DNA from: Ianthella basta
Lineage: Eukaryota > Porifera > Demospongiae > Verongiida > Ianthellidae
DNA: 64,000 nt
Assembly (NCBI GenBank): GCA_964019415.1
Contig: CAXHTE010000003.1
Coordinates: 23,875 to 87,874, forward strand
Reading direction: 5' to 3'
Below, in pieces: positions 1 to 11,445 of this stretch. The notes under the pieces are model-generated. The model saw only the letters and a program-made list of their open reading frames with translations. It was not told where the DNA came from and searched no databases. The first letter of the stretch is position 1. The number at the start of each line of letters is the position of its first letter. The position numbers and the translations under genes were made by a program.

Positions 1-1170
1 TTTTGGCTGCATGCATTCGGTACATATTATTATATTAGAAGCTATTCAAGTCTCTCTGCTTATGTCTGGCTGCATGTGCCTATGAATATGTCTTCCAGGG
101 CACTGTTAGTGGTACATAAATATGTCGCAAATATCAACTGTTGCAGATGCTCAAGCCAGATCATTTCAAACTAGAAACATGCAGCTACAACACAGTACCT
201 TAACAATGACAAAACCAAACTGTTTCGCTGTTTTGGACATGACAAAAGGAAGGTGCTGCCATTCAGTCCATAAGCCCAGCATCATGCTTTCAGCATTAGC
301 TCTTTGCACAGATGTGGAATTCTGTCAGTCAGTGTCTCTGACTGGCTTGCTATCCAAGAGAGCATCATTGTGTTGGAACCACTCAAATGAATTGTTTCAG
401 GTTAATATGCCTGTGTCAACTAGTTGAAAGTATGCTTTGAAGTGATTCATGTGACCTGTTAAATTCAATACCACAGATTATAGGTCATTAGTCAGAACTA
501 ATCAGATTATATACAACACATAAAGCCAGAAAAGTGTGCCCAATTTTGTTGCTAATCAGGTGGCCTTTCCACCGATCAGTTTTGTGAAAGCAACAGCTAG
601 GTAAACAATGAACTCACCTGGTTCTAGTGTCATTTGTACTATAGTGGAGCACGCCTTGAAAATCTCCTAGCCACTACTGCCTCAAACAAATTTATGACAA
701 GAGCAATGTATAACTTGGTGAGCACAAAACATGATCTTTTCCCCATGCATCTCTTAGATATGATGGCAACCATAAAAGTGACTGTAAAAAGCCTTCAACT
801 CTAGAGACAGCAACCTTAGCATGCACACATTTGTATGCTAAGATTGCCAACAGTCGTTAGAGTTGAATGCTTGTGTAGTTACCCTTCTAAATGGTCTTCA
901 CAATGCTCTGTGCATGTAATTTGCACTCAAGCAAACTGCCATTTTTCCAAATTGCCCTCACAGAACACTAGCCACAGTGTCTGTACAATATCCTGTTCAG
1001 ACACGCTAAAGTGTACATTATGTGAAATAAAGTACAGTCTTCTATATTTGCTTCTCATTGGCTAAAGGTCATGTAATCAGCAATAATGTTCTGTTGATTT
1101 CATTTTTACCACAACATGAGTTTTTCGCTATTATGCAAATACTGTCTCTTTAAATTGGCGGTTTATCAAC
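1..1170. other. non-coding stretch, nothing recognised
   Basis: AT-rich sequence with only short chance frames. I see no domain, no convincing splice-bounded exon and no RNA gene. The missing 5' exons of the downstream VWD/EGF gene could lie here or outside the window, but I cannot point to them. Confidence 0.5.
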
Positions 1171-1179
1171 AGGAACTTA

Positions 1180-1650
1180 TGCAGTAACCCAAAACACAGA
1201 AATGGTGACCAGAAGTCAATCATCCATTAATTATAAACGGCAGTGCAATGTGTGACCACGGATGTCCTTTGAATTGGCATACAACTTTAATTTGGCTGAA
1301 GCGGGCAACGTAGGCACCAGCAAATGGACATACAATGGCATTGAGTGGCTATTGTACAAATCTGATGTAAGACTACTTCTAGGTGAACAAATTAGCCAAA
1401 CTATTCACTTATGTCATATTAAAATGTTGTCTCTCACATAGCAACATCTTCTGAAAACTTGGATCTCTCATTTGTGAAACTTGCACGCCGAGGTTTCTAA
1501 CCTACAGAGGCATGCAGCCAGTGCAAAGCAGTGTAATACTATGATAAACATTTCTTTCTACTCTCAATGATTCATTCATGCACTACTCTGTCAGAGCAGA
1601 AGAACAAAGATAAGAATAAGAACAAAAACACAGAAAATGTTGAGAACTGT
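1180..1650 (+). repeat. partial copy of a dispersed repeat (related to 24.6-25.25 kb and 37.0-37.64 kb)
   Basis: The order of landmarks matches two better copies elsewhere: a segment with GACCAC/GACCGC followed by TCCTT, then TCTAACCTACA(G/A)AGG, then CTGTCAGAG followed by an A/G-rich AGAAGAAC run. Similarity is by eye and diverged. It does not appear to code for protein. Confidence 0.35.
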
Positions 1651-1870
1651 TTGTTTTCAGCCAGGGGCAAACCTATGCTTGGATGTAACGTTAGTCCTGT
1701 ATTGTATGTATATGCAACCGAAACTTCCTCAGCCTATTTTGCCAACTTTTAACCTTAAAATTATTAATGAAGATGTTACATACTGGTATATGTGTTATGA
1801 TTCAAACACATGCCGAGAAATTCTAATCAAGTTAGTAGATGACAGAATATGTAAATGTAAGTTTAGATTG

Positions 1871-4190
1871 TCAAATAGTATGATGTCTGCCCCCCATGCT
1901 TCCAAGGACTGCTACTGCATTTCCTCTTTGGACCACAACAGACAGTCTCTGAAGGAGGAACTGCCGGCTGCGAGGCTCTCCAGTGGCTTTGTAGATGGGC
2001 CTCGCTAGTTCCTGCGTAAATTCCTCTGCTGCCTTCCCTAACACTCCTGATATTTCCACCCCGAATGGCACAAAGTAGTGACTTGTGTCCAGATGTGCAT
2101 ACTTGGACACTTCCACCTGCTCAGCCTGTGCTGCCACAACTCTGTCCCCTGTCACCGCTGCTGAGATGTGTGAGGAGCAAATGTGTCTGGGCAGGTAGCA
2201 TCCCACACCAACACTTTCTCGCAACTCCATGTCAGGATTGAGCATTCATCAGGTAGCTTTCCATCAGAACAATACAGCCTGGAGGGCTCTAACCAAGATG
2301 GAATATTGGCTGAGGACAGAGAGCTGTGGATAATGTCATTCACAGCTGCATGGCGTGGGTGCCTTCCCTCACTCCACCAGCAACTGAGGCCATGGGTGCC
2401 AAGACGGTCCACTTCCAATCCACAGTGGCTGCACTCGTGTGGTCTGTAAAGAGGGTGCCGAGTCTAAGTCCCACTGCCACACGGACTGTCTCATCATCCA
2501 TTCGCAAGCCCAAACTTGACACAGGTAGTGCCTGAAACCAAGCACCAGATTCTTTCTTGCTGGTAGCTAGGAGTCTTGCTTGGGACCTTGCATTAGGTAC
2601 ATTATTGATCAGGGCCACTGCCATTGCACAGACTCTGGGAAGTCCCACAGCTTCTGGCGATGGGCAGCTGGGTCAAGAAGGGGTGGGCTGTCGTGCCCTT
2701 GTGCCCACAACATACCAGCCTCAGACCTACCTGTCAGGGTGGCATCCTGCAGGCGTGTTGGAAGGGTCAGTGACACAAGGCTGGAGGAGCCAGCAGCAGA
2801 TGCTAGGAAAGCAGAAGGGGCAAGCCTGACGGCACTTCGTATGCCTAAACCACCATTTTTCACAGGGAGTGAAGCCTGGGTCCAGGCTGTGTCTGAGTCA
2901 CTGAGGAAAACATTGGCTATCCTGCTTGTGATGGATCTCAGCAAGTCAACGTATGATCTGAGTTCATGTGCTAGAAAGCAGGGGACTGTTCGCATTGTGT
3001 AAAGGAGCTTTGGAATGGCAAAGAAGTGGTGAAGGAGGAGCAGGGCGTCTTGGGCGTGTGGAGGTAGGAGAGTCTGTCTCCCATGATATTCAAGGATGCA
3101 GCCTTTTCCTGGATAGCATGGTTGACGCACCTGATGTCTCCAATTGGAGAACCCAGAAAGGATGCACTGTCCGGGTCGGTCACACTGAGGTCTGGGGCAG
3201 CTGACAGCAGGGTTTCTCTGGCAATAGAGTCACGACTGATGACCTCCAACTTCTTGTGGTTCAGGAAAGCCCCAGTTCTGCCTCTCCCTGCTCCACCAAC
3301 TGAAGGTCCTGAAGGACCATGCACTTCTGGGTTTCCGCCCAAGGTCCCATCATCCAGGTATAATATGCACAGATCTGACTTCAACTGTGATATGAGTTCA
3401 TGGATCGTGAGACAGAAAAGCAGAGGCCCAAGCGGGTCCCCCTGCTGTACCCCCTCCCTCGACATCAGAGTTTGCGTCAGAGAATGGAAAGCTCACTGTA
3501 AGCAGAGTACACAAAATGGGTCAATTCTGGTGTCAGACTACTGACGGCCTTCATCATCTTGTCACGCCAGGTAGTGTTAAATGTGTTTTGCCTGTTTCAA
3601 GATGAACTCCTTGGGCTGGATGTTGTCCAAGAAGAGTCAGGCAGCAAAGATCGCGGCTTCTTCCCCATGAGGAGTGCCATAACTCAGTTGACGTGGTGCC
3701 AAAGGTGCTCCCATTACCTCCATGATGTGGCTACCAGCTGTCTTAGCGGCCAGGTGGCGGAGGGTGCAGCCAACCGCAATAGGTCTCATACCACCTTCCT
3801 TCTTCTGAAGTGCAACTAGAGAGCCCCCAAAGAAGAAGGGGCGGACTGCGCTGGTGATCTTCCCCTGAAGGATGATATTGGTCAGCAATGTGAAGGCTCT
3901 CAGCAATGCAGGGCCCCTACTTAGTGCAGAGGCTCCAGTCAAGTCATATAGGTGCTGTGGTGAGAGGTCATCTGGACCCCCAGCTGAGACATTTGGGAAA
4001 GTGAATGGCCTTAACCATCGCTTCCTCTGAAATGGAGGGAGAGAGACTGGAGTCCTCTGGTATGGGCGGCAGGTGAGAATCAGGGTGTGGAGGTGGGTGT
4101 TTTGATCAGTTGGAGGGTCGCCAGTGTCTTGTCATTCATGTCTGCAATGGACTCATATGAACATGCCAGGTGGACAGCACCCTTGAAGTT
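1871..4190 (-). mobile_element. decayed non-LTR retrotransposon, reverse transcriptase plus restriction-like endonuclease
   Basis: Minus-strand frames give the parts of one polyprotein in order, broken by frameshifts and stops. Near 4.15-3.64 kb are RT fingers with VALQKKEGGMRPIAVG. Near 3.47 kb is GVQQGDPLGPLLF and near 3.36 kb the catalytic-type YLDDGTLGG. FLGSPIGD and a thumb region with AWTQASLPVKNGGLGIRSA follow. The C-terminal part has a Cys/His region (LGTHGLSC) and a block with DGKLPDE and VLVWDATCPDTFA, which fits the PD-(D/E)XK endonuclease of R2/NeSL-like LINEs. The 5' end is truncated near 4.19 kb. It probably sits upstream of, or in an intron of, the plus-strand VWD/EGF gene. The clade assignment is inference. 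Confidence 0.8.
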
Positions 4191-4559
4191 CCTTCAGTTT
4201 GGCAGTAACCTGTTAGGCTAGTGACTCCAGAGGGTCATGGTGTTTTCTAGGAGCTTGGTGGTGTGGGGGGCCAGGAAGTCGCATGTGGAATATGTCAGTT
4301 CTGTTTACATAGGGAAATATGACACCTGAAAGGTGTGAATTTCTGTGTTGCCATGGATATGCGAGCATTGTCATGTGACATTCGTGTGACTGTACCGGAA
4401 GTTCTGTATGAAATTGCCTTAAGAAGTAGTGTTCAGCTACTACATACGTGCTTGAAGATGGGAGCAATCCTAAACATAAAGGTTTGATTGAATAGTTCAA
4501 GCGGAACCGCCGAATCGCGGGAAACAAAACCGTATTGTTGGCCATTTTCAGAAAATGTC

Positions 4560-5330
4560 ACACGAATGCCACGTAAATTTTGTTGTTTAACAGCCAGGTG
4601 ACAAGTACAGCCACTAAATCGCTTAGCAGACTTTTTGTATGAAGGATATTTGTATGCTGACGGCTAAAATGGCAAGCAAAAGGTACGATCTAGCGATCCC
4701 ATGTGGGGAATTTTTGTACTGGGTCTCTGTGTAGAGTTACAGCGCGCGCAGTGCATGAACGTGTTCGAAATATTCAGTTGCGCTGATGTAAATTTACGAC
4801 TGGTTGGTTTACGAAATCCCCCACATGGAAAAGTTAGGTAGTACGTTTCTGCACTTGCCTATGTCTTGCTTTGCCTCTTAACCGTCTCAAAAGGTCTGCT
4901 TCTGTAATAAGTGTTATTTATAGGGTTCGTTTACGGCAACATTTCTCGCTTCACAGAATGAATAACGATGAATAGCAGACATTCCATAAAGAAGAAAGTT
5001 TGGGCTTCGTCTTCATTTCATTCTTGCTTTCTCCAGTCTCGATTTAGAGGAGAAAAGAAAGAAAATACAAAGGTCAAAATCGGCCATGCACAGCAACCGC
5101 ATTGTTTACATGGCCATAACTCACATGTGAGTGGGTCAGTTTCTGACCTGATTTGTTCGTTGATGTCCCTGGCTAATGGAAGCATGGGGGGCAGACTGGA
5201 CTGCTGGGAGTGACTTGCACCCTATAGCATGTTGATTATATCATATACTATCTGACAATCAAAACTTTTAACTTTAAACTGTTATAGCACTACTTTAATT
5301 CAATTGTATTACAGCACACCACCCACCATC
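4560..5330. other. non-coding stretch
   Basis: No exon or repeat structure that I can support. One 81-codon open frame at 4,968-5,213 has no recognisable protein features. Confidence 0.4.
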
Positions 5331-5338
5331 CTTAAATA

Positions 5339-5368
5339 TATAGACAGCACTACTGGGCTGTCTATACA
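5339..5368. repeat. short palindrome TATAGACAGC...GCTGTCTATA
   Basis: An inverted repeat with a short spacer. The core TAGACAGCACTACTG(G/T)GCTGTCT occurs again at about 37,645-37,668, where it directly follows the 3' end of a dispersed repeat. It may be the terminus or footprint of a small mobile element just upstream of the first visible VWD exon. Confidence 0.5.
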
Positions 5369-5495
5369 AGCTAGTTATTGTTATGACAAGCATCGCCTTA
5401 CAGAACACCTAACTTTTGAGTAGAATTGTACATAATAATCATATAACGATGAAATGCAATGACAATTATTTGCTTATTTCTGCTTAATTATTTAG

Positions 5496-6059
5496 CATGT
5501 GTGTATGGTGACCCCCACATTGTGACTCTGGATGGTCACAAATACACTTTTAATGGGAAGGGAGAGTTTCTGCTTATTGAAGCCCTGGATGGCAGTTTTG
5601 TTCTTCAAGGAAGAATGGGTGATGCACCAGATGTTTCTGGTAGCACAAGTGCTGCCACTATATTCACAGCTCTTGTTGCTAAGCAAAGCAATTCTGACAC
5701 AGTCCAGATTAAATTGTCTGATACATCCCCAGTGTTAATCAATGGTGCAGTCTACTCATTCGATGTAGTTGATGAAGAGATGTTCAACAATGTAGTCATA
5801 AGAAAAATGGAGAACGACAGCTATTCTGCAACATTTTCAACTGGAATCTATCTTGAGGTTAGGATATCTCAAGCAACCAGTGGCCCTTACATTTCTACAT
5901 TCATTGTGAGTATGCCAGGGAGTTTCAAGAACAATGTTAAAGGTCTGATGGGCAACTATAATGGAAACATTTCTGATGATTTGGCACCAAAAGGAGGAGG
6001 AGATCCTTTGTCCTTGAATGCTTCACTTGAAGAATTGCACTGGAGCTTTGGTGTAACTT
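5496..6059 (+). CDS. VWD-domain exon of a multi-domain surface protein
   Basis: This 564-bp exon is bounded by an acceptor ending TTATTTAG and the donor GTGAGT. It starts and ends in phase 1. It encodes a von Willebrand factor type D domain: the opening YGDPHIVTLDGHKYTFNGKG, then beta-strand-rich sequence, then KGLMGNYNGNISDD and LHWSFGV near the end. VWD domains occur in secreted mucin, SUSD2-like and zonadhesin-type proteins and mediate extracellular assembly or adhesion. The next exon restores the expected Trp-containing continuation (codon TGG split across the junction), which confirms the splice. Because the exon begins in phase 1 there must be at least one upstream exon, not found in the window. 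Confidence 0.9.
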
Positions 6060-6459
6060 GTGAGTTTTTATGATATTTCTGATTTGCACCTGAGACCACT
6101 GTGTGATTTGTGATTTGTGTTAGTAGTGTTGTAGTTCAGGATAGTTAGCCAACTAGCTTATGAAGTTGGCACTGAATGTTTCACAAGCAACTACGTATGC
6201 ATGTCTGCTTGAATTTGGCATTTTTGGTACATATTCCAAAATTTACTACCCCTGTATATATCACCAAACGTTCACTCCTTGCAAGAATTCTTGTCATTTC
6301 TGTGTGTAACGTTTTCCTTTGTTCTTCTTACGGCATAGTTATACTACATTCTAGTCAGCATCTCCTCCACTTACAAGGCATAATAATGTGCTGTTCTTAC
6401 AAGATGTTGTGCATGTGCAGATTAGTTAAATACTACATTAAATTTTATTTAACTTACAG

Positions 6460-6717
6460 GGATACTCAGTGATCAGAATGAAAGCCTATTTGCTTATGAT
6501 AGCCAAGTTTCCTTTGAGGATCTCTACAGACCACTGTATACCCCAACATTTGAGGCCACATTCACCGATCCTGACCTTCGTGCTGTAGCAGAGGAGATGT
6601 GCCAGGGCAATCAATACTGCCTATTTGACATCGCAGCCACTGGGGACACCAGCATTGGAATGGATACACTTGTAGGAGTGCAGGAGCTGGAGGCCATAAT
6701 TAATGCATCGTGGCCAG
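6460..6717 (+). CDS. exon 2 of the VWD/EGF surface protein (post-VWD Cys segment)
   Basis: Acceptor AACTTACAG, donor GTATAT; 258 bp, phase 1 to phase 1. It continues the frame from the VWD exon (WILSDQNESLFAYDS) and has a conserved-looking segment with MCQGNQYCLFDIAATGDTS. Cys-x-FDIA-x-TG downstream of a VWD is typical of MUC4/SUSD2-like (AMOP-VWD) proteins. The two cysteines probably form an intradomain disulfide. Short exons with uniform phase 1 are typical of shuffled extracellular modules. Confidence 0.85.
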
Positions 6718-6880
6718 GTATATATGACTACAACTACTGTCGCATTCACATTGCTTCATTACACTGATGCTATGTTTCTTGCTTCACTGTAGCTAATGTT
6801 ACAATGTATTTGCTGGTGTTCACATTCAGTATAGTGTTTTGCTACTGTATACTGCACCATCCTATAGCTTGGTATAGGAC

Positions 6881-7460
6881 TAAAACCCTTTTCACATGGA
6901 CCAGTTAATCCGCATTGAAACCCAGATGAATGTGGGTTTCTGCATTCACACGGCGATCAAATACTGGATCCGAATCCGGGTTAACAACCTGCTAGCAAAG
7001 TGGTTTTAAATCCTCATTATACGGTGAATCCGGGGGTTGATTACGTTAACACACGTTAAACTGCATTTAGCGAAATGTTGCACGACTGAGCCGGAAATTG
7101 CACTTAAAGTTGTGATCACTCCAACCAGGAACAATATCTTGGAAGAATGCTGCGCTCCTGTGCTTAACCCACATTGACCTGTGCACTCTCGAACCTTGAA
7201 AGAGACGTCGCGCACTCGTTAAACTTGTGCAGACCAGCATTTGCTGCTGCAACCCCACTATCGCCATTGCCCATCGTCCTCTAGCTCGCCGCCTCCTCTC
7301 TCTCCTTGCGCACAGCCAAAACAACACCAGGATTAAAAGCAGCTCATCGAATGCTATGTTGCCAGCAATGAAAATCCTCTGTGTGAACACAAACCGGATC
7401 TAATCCAGATGCGAATCCAGTTCTTTAATCCGGAATAATGGTCCATGTGAAAGGAGTATA
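6881..7460. mobile_element. TIR element (MITE-like), about 0.58 kb
   Basis: The left end reads CCTTTTCACATGGACCA and the right end, read in reverse complement, CTCCTTTCACATGGACCA. Both are followed inward by repeated AATCCG/ATCC motifs. A TATA-type sequence flanks both ends, so the target duplication could be short (TA). It lies inside the intron between the Cys segment exon and the first EGF exon. No transposase is visible, so it is non-autonomous; the superfamily is unknown. Confidence 0.65.
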
Positions 7461-8815
7461 ACAGTACTTTACATGCCAAAATATGCTAATCCCAGAGGAA
7501 GTTTGATCATTACCATAATTATTATATAAATTTTAATACTTCAAATATGAACTCCATCCAGCATCTTTGTACATAGCAATAATTTATAGAATATATTCAG
7601 TAGTTTTTGGGTTAACGCTATGAGCAAATGTGAATGAAATGATGATTATTAAGGTTATAATTGGCATCATGAGCAGAAATGTACATAGCTATAGCCATTC
7701 AACAGGAAATGGAAACAGCACAAACACTTCTGCCCATACATGATCACGTTAAAGCCATGCAGATACCACCTTAAACCCATTCCCTGTCACAAGCTTAAGC
7801 AGTATTGAGAAGGGCAGTCAGAGGATTTGCTATTTCAAACTGTGGCTACAAATACCCTCTGCATGCAAGTGGAACATCCATGCATCTCTCTATATAGTTG
7901 TTGGCTGCTTTGTTTTTGTATTGTCCAAAGGGTATTCTGTATGCGAGTCGCAAGTAGAAATTGCACATTAGCGCATATTTGGTGATTTGGTGATTTAGAG
8001 ATACTAAGTTTAGATAGCGACAAGTGGTCTTCATACATGATGTCAGCAAGTTTAAAGTGAATCATGAGGGTGAATGACTCATCCTCAACACAATATTATT
8101 TACTCCTAGATTATAGAATGATTGCTGCATGAAACAGACTGAGGGGGAAAGAATTCCAAGCATAAGTGCAGCCAAGCCCATGCAATGAAAGGAGCGACGT
8201 CCGAAGACTTTGAAGGCCAATAATCAAAACCCAGGACATCAGGCTTTAGCTGCCAGTGCTCCAGTCACTGAGCTACAATGCCCCGCTGGCAACCACTCAC
8301 TTTACAGCCCTTGTAGACCATGCTTTGAGGTGATTTATTTGCTAACCTTATGTCATTTCAAAAGCCTATATGCTACGAAAGAATACAGTGCAGTTTATTT
8401 TCAGTAGTTTTGTATTGGAATTAGTTCGATTGGTAATTCTGTTCATCAGTTATGGCTGGCAAAGAAGGATATCATGAATATAAAGACAAAATTGATGTTT
8501 TGAGTGCCATTTTCTTGCTGACAGACCATGTTCTCTTGCCCTCCAGGTCAGTTTAGTGAAGTATAGTTTGTATTTAACACTATGAAGCCTTGTTTTGGCA
8601 TTTTTGGCAGTTTTTGTGGTTTTGTTCCTATACCAATGTATTGTGAATTTGAAACACCCTGCATGTGCCAACCCTCCACCTATACAACTTTATCTGCATG
8701 GGCTTCTGAACTGAGCCTTTGTGCACTGGCTGAGATTCAAAGTCATACATTGTATACAGTGCAAGTTACAATATGCACCACTAATCCAGAGTTAATAAAT
8801 AATATCAATAAATAA
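7461..8815. other. intronic, non-coding
   Basis: Intron sequence of the VWD/EGF gene with no exon, RNA gene or clear repeat boundary that I can support. Short open frames on both strands look like chance. Confidence 0.45.
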
Positions 8816-8819
8816 AACG

Positions 8820-9062
8820 CCACTACCACAATGACACAGTGCAAGTTGCAATGTCACAGCTACCACCACCTGTGCCAGTTGAGTATCTGTGCCAGTTGGT
8901 CATAGAAAAAGACCTCCAGTGCAAGTTTCAGTGGCCCTGTGCCAGCACACACACCATTCACACCACCACATGTGCCAGTAAGTAAATGCGTTCAATGGCT
9001 AAAAAGACCACCAGTGCAAGTTACTGCTGGCCAGAACCTACACTGCCGCCATTGGAGTGCAC
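8820..9062. repeat. degenerate repeats of a CCAGTGCAAGTT motif
   Basis: CAGTGCAAGTT and the variant TGTGCCAGTT recur in loose tandem fashion (for example near 8,836, 8,873, 8,918 and 9,012). The same motif, including ACCACCAGTGCAAGTT, recurs at 17,160-17,600, so this is a dispersed repeat family. Function unknown. Confidence 0.5.
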
Positions 9063-9074
9063 ACTGCAGCAAGC

Positions 9075-9161
9075 AAATGTAAGCTTGCCTAAGGGCATGC
9101 CATTGAATTTCTTCCCGCACACCCTGAATTCAATGGCATGCCCTTAGGCAAGCTTACATTT
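9075..9161. repeat. perfect 35-bp inverted repeat (hairpin) in intron
   Basis: Positions 9,075-9,109 are the exact reverse complement of 9,127-9,161, with a 17-base loop. The arm starts AAATGTAAGCTTGCC. It sits about 84 bases upstream of the first EGF exon. An error-free stem suggests recent origin or selection; transcribed RNA would fold into a strong hairpin. Confidence 0.9.
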
Positions 9162-9244
9162 ATGTAATATACATATGGTTTGTTGGCTGATTGCTAAACA
9201 TATTGACCTTACCATGTGTTATAGACACTCTCTTCATTATACAG

Positions 9245-9340
9245 TTGTATGCAGTCCTCCTTGTGTCCATGGAGCTTGTATTACCAATGACTCTTGTAGC
9301 TGCTCAGAAGGATATATTGGGAAAAGATGTGATGAAGCAG
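9245..9340 (+). CDS. EGF-repeat exon 1 of the VWD/EGF surface protein
   Basis: Acceptor ...TATACAG, donor GTAATC; 96 bp, phase 1 to phase 1. It encodes one compact EGF module with six cysteines: CSPPCVHGACITNDSCSCSE and then GYIGKRC. Spacing (C-x3-C-x4-C-x5-C-x-C-x8-C) is typical. EGF modules follow the VWD block in many adhesion or receptor proteins. The symmetrical phase lets modules be added or lost without breaking the frame. Confidence 0.88.
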
Positions 9341-9692
9341 GTAATCAATCAAAGTCTGATTACATATAATGTATTTTAACCCATTTTGAAGGCAGGAAAA
9401 CAGTTTGTTAGCCTGCACACCCTGATAGTTTAAGTGTGCCTTTCACTTTTATGCTACCCAGGATAAACCACCAAGTGCGGTGCAAAGGAGGGTACATACA
9501 GTCATGTTAAATGCCAAGGTTGCTGAAGAACAAAACTATAACAGCAGTTACTAAGATTCTTACTGACCTTTGATTGCATTTTGCAAAAGAATTCTTGGTT
9601 TCATCTCACTTACCATTTTAAGACATGCATGAAGTTTGTTTAGTTTCAGCATTCCAGCATTGCAGTGTTACTTTTCCATCTCTCTGCACTAG

Positions 9693-9803
9693 TTGTGAGT
9701 CCTTGTTCTGTCAATGTTTGTGGCAACGGAGGAAGTTGCTCAGTAGTTGGAGTCACTTCCACTTGTAGCTGCTACAGTGGATATAGCGGCCGTTTCTGTG
9801 AAG
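9693..9803 (+). CDS. EGF-repeat exon 2 of the VWD/EGF surface protein
   Basis: Acceptor CTCTGCACTAG, donor GTATGA; 111 bp, phase 1 to phase 1. It encodes a second EGF module: PCSVNVCGNGGSCSVVG, then TCSCYSGYSGRFC. The six cysteines and the G-Y-S-G-R-F-C ending are diagnostic. The next in-frame exon is the transmembrane tail 3 kb downstream, after a LINE-filled intron. Confidence 0.88.
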
Positions 9804-10462
9804 GTATGAATAAGGTTCTTTGTATGTGATGTCGAAATACTGGACTGCAATTAATACAATTGACTATATAGGATCAAACCATTACACCTGAATTTTATAA
9901 TTTGCGCCAAGCACCCAATGACAAAATAAGAATGTCAGCGCACATGAGCAATTATCAGATTCGTTATGTGTTCGCACTTCCGAACCTCTGTCTGTGCCTG
10001 AGACAGGTAGGAAGAAGAGCACCCTGTTTGCCAGTGTCAGACACAACAATGGAAGGGTCATCTCTTTATACTTCAAGACTCCTGTGTGCCCTGGCGTTGT
10101 GCTGCTAGCTTACCTTCAAGCAAGGCAGTAACTTAGAGATGGCTGCAAATTTCGGTGCTCAACTGTAGGCTGTCGAAGCAACTAGGGGGCAAAACAACCT
10201 GGCTGGTGAAAGCTCTATTGCTAAGACACATTACCGTGGAAGCCTCATAGAGGGGTATAACCAATGATTATTGCATACCTTTGGCTATGGCTCCTAAAGG
10301 TGTCATCAGGACTTAAATGCAAGCCATTTGATAATGCCAAAAGGCATCATCCGGCATTAGTGGGTTAACAGTATTACACTGGTGCTCCTGGCTTAAAAAT
10401 ACCACTGCAACCATGTCTATGAATAAATACTTTTCACGGTATCCTTCAGTGACATGTATTTT

Positions 10463-11445
10463 AATGGTTGAGAGTAGGAGAAAGGGAGTCATCACGATTT
10501 CAGTTTAAGAGTGGAGTAAGGCAGGGCTGTTCCCTATCCCCCTGGCTTTTTAACATCTTTATTGAAAGAATAGTGACAGAAGCAAGAAAGAAGTTCCATA
10601 TGGCAGTGTATGGCTATCTACAGGACAGTTGGAGGTATTACTTTTTGCAGATGACCTGGTGATGCTGGCGGAAACTGAGAAAGCACTGCAACACAATTTC
10701 CAGTAGCTGAATGAGAGATTGGTGAATGGGGAATGAAGGCAAACTGGCAAAAGGCGAGGGTTATGAGGGTTGAAAGAAAACATGAGGTGTGTAAGGTCAA
10801 AGTTAAGGATGAGAGAGTGGAACAAGTAAAAGAGATGAAGTACCTTGGGACGATCAGTACTGATGGATGTATGGACAGTGAGGTGGAGCAGAGAGTAGGA
10901 ATGGCGTCGAGGATGGTGGGAGCAATTGGAAGCACAATGCTGGGAAGGAAGGAATTGACAAAGGGGACGAAACTGAGGGTGGTGAATGCTACGGTGATTC
11001 CCACATTAACTTATGGGTGCGAAGCATGGGCATTGTAAGCAAGACATAAGGAAAGAATACAAACTACACAAATGAGAGTGCTACAATGGATAGAAGGGGT
11101 GTGAAGGTTAGATAGACTAAGGAACGTGGATCTTAGGGGGCAGATTGAGGCAGTAGGGAGTTTTGGGTCTTGTAAATAGAAGGCAGCAGACGTGGAAGCA
11201 AAGATTATAATTTTTATAGAGGAGATGAGCAGTGGTAGAGTGACTAAGATAGTGTATGATGGTGAGGTTCCAGGAAAGAGCCCTCGAGGAAGACCTAGAA
11301 TGAGGTGGACTAATAATTTTGCTTAACTTTATAGATTATAAACTGAGTTTTGACATTATTTTCTAGAAACTCCTGTTGTATCAGGGGCGACCTCCCACAT
11401 GGGAGATAAACCCTCATGTGCATTGATTGATTGATTGATTGATTA
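10463..11445 (+). mobile_element. 5'-truncated LINE (reverse transcriptase fragment) with ATTG-repeat tail
   Basis: Plus-strand frames give GVRQGCSLSPWLFNIF, then LLFADDLVMLAETE (RT catalytic FADD), then MKYLGTIS, QRVGMASRMVGAIG and IPTLTYGCEAWAL, in the order of a LINE RT. Several frameshifts and stops make it dead. Past the coding part is a short 3' segment ending in a (ATTG)n microsatellite at about 11,420-11,445, a common LINE tail. It is inserted, in sense orientation, in the intron before the transmembrane exon. The clade (RTE/L2-like) is a guess. Confidence 0.82.
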
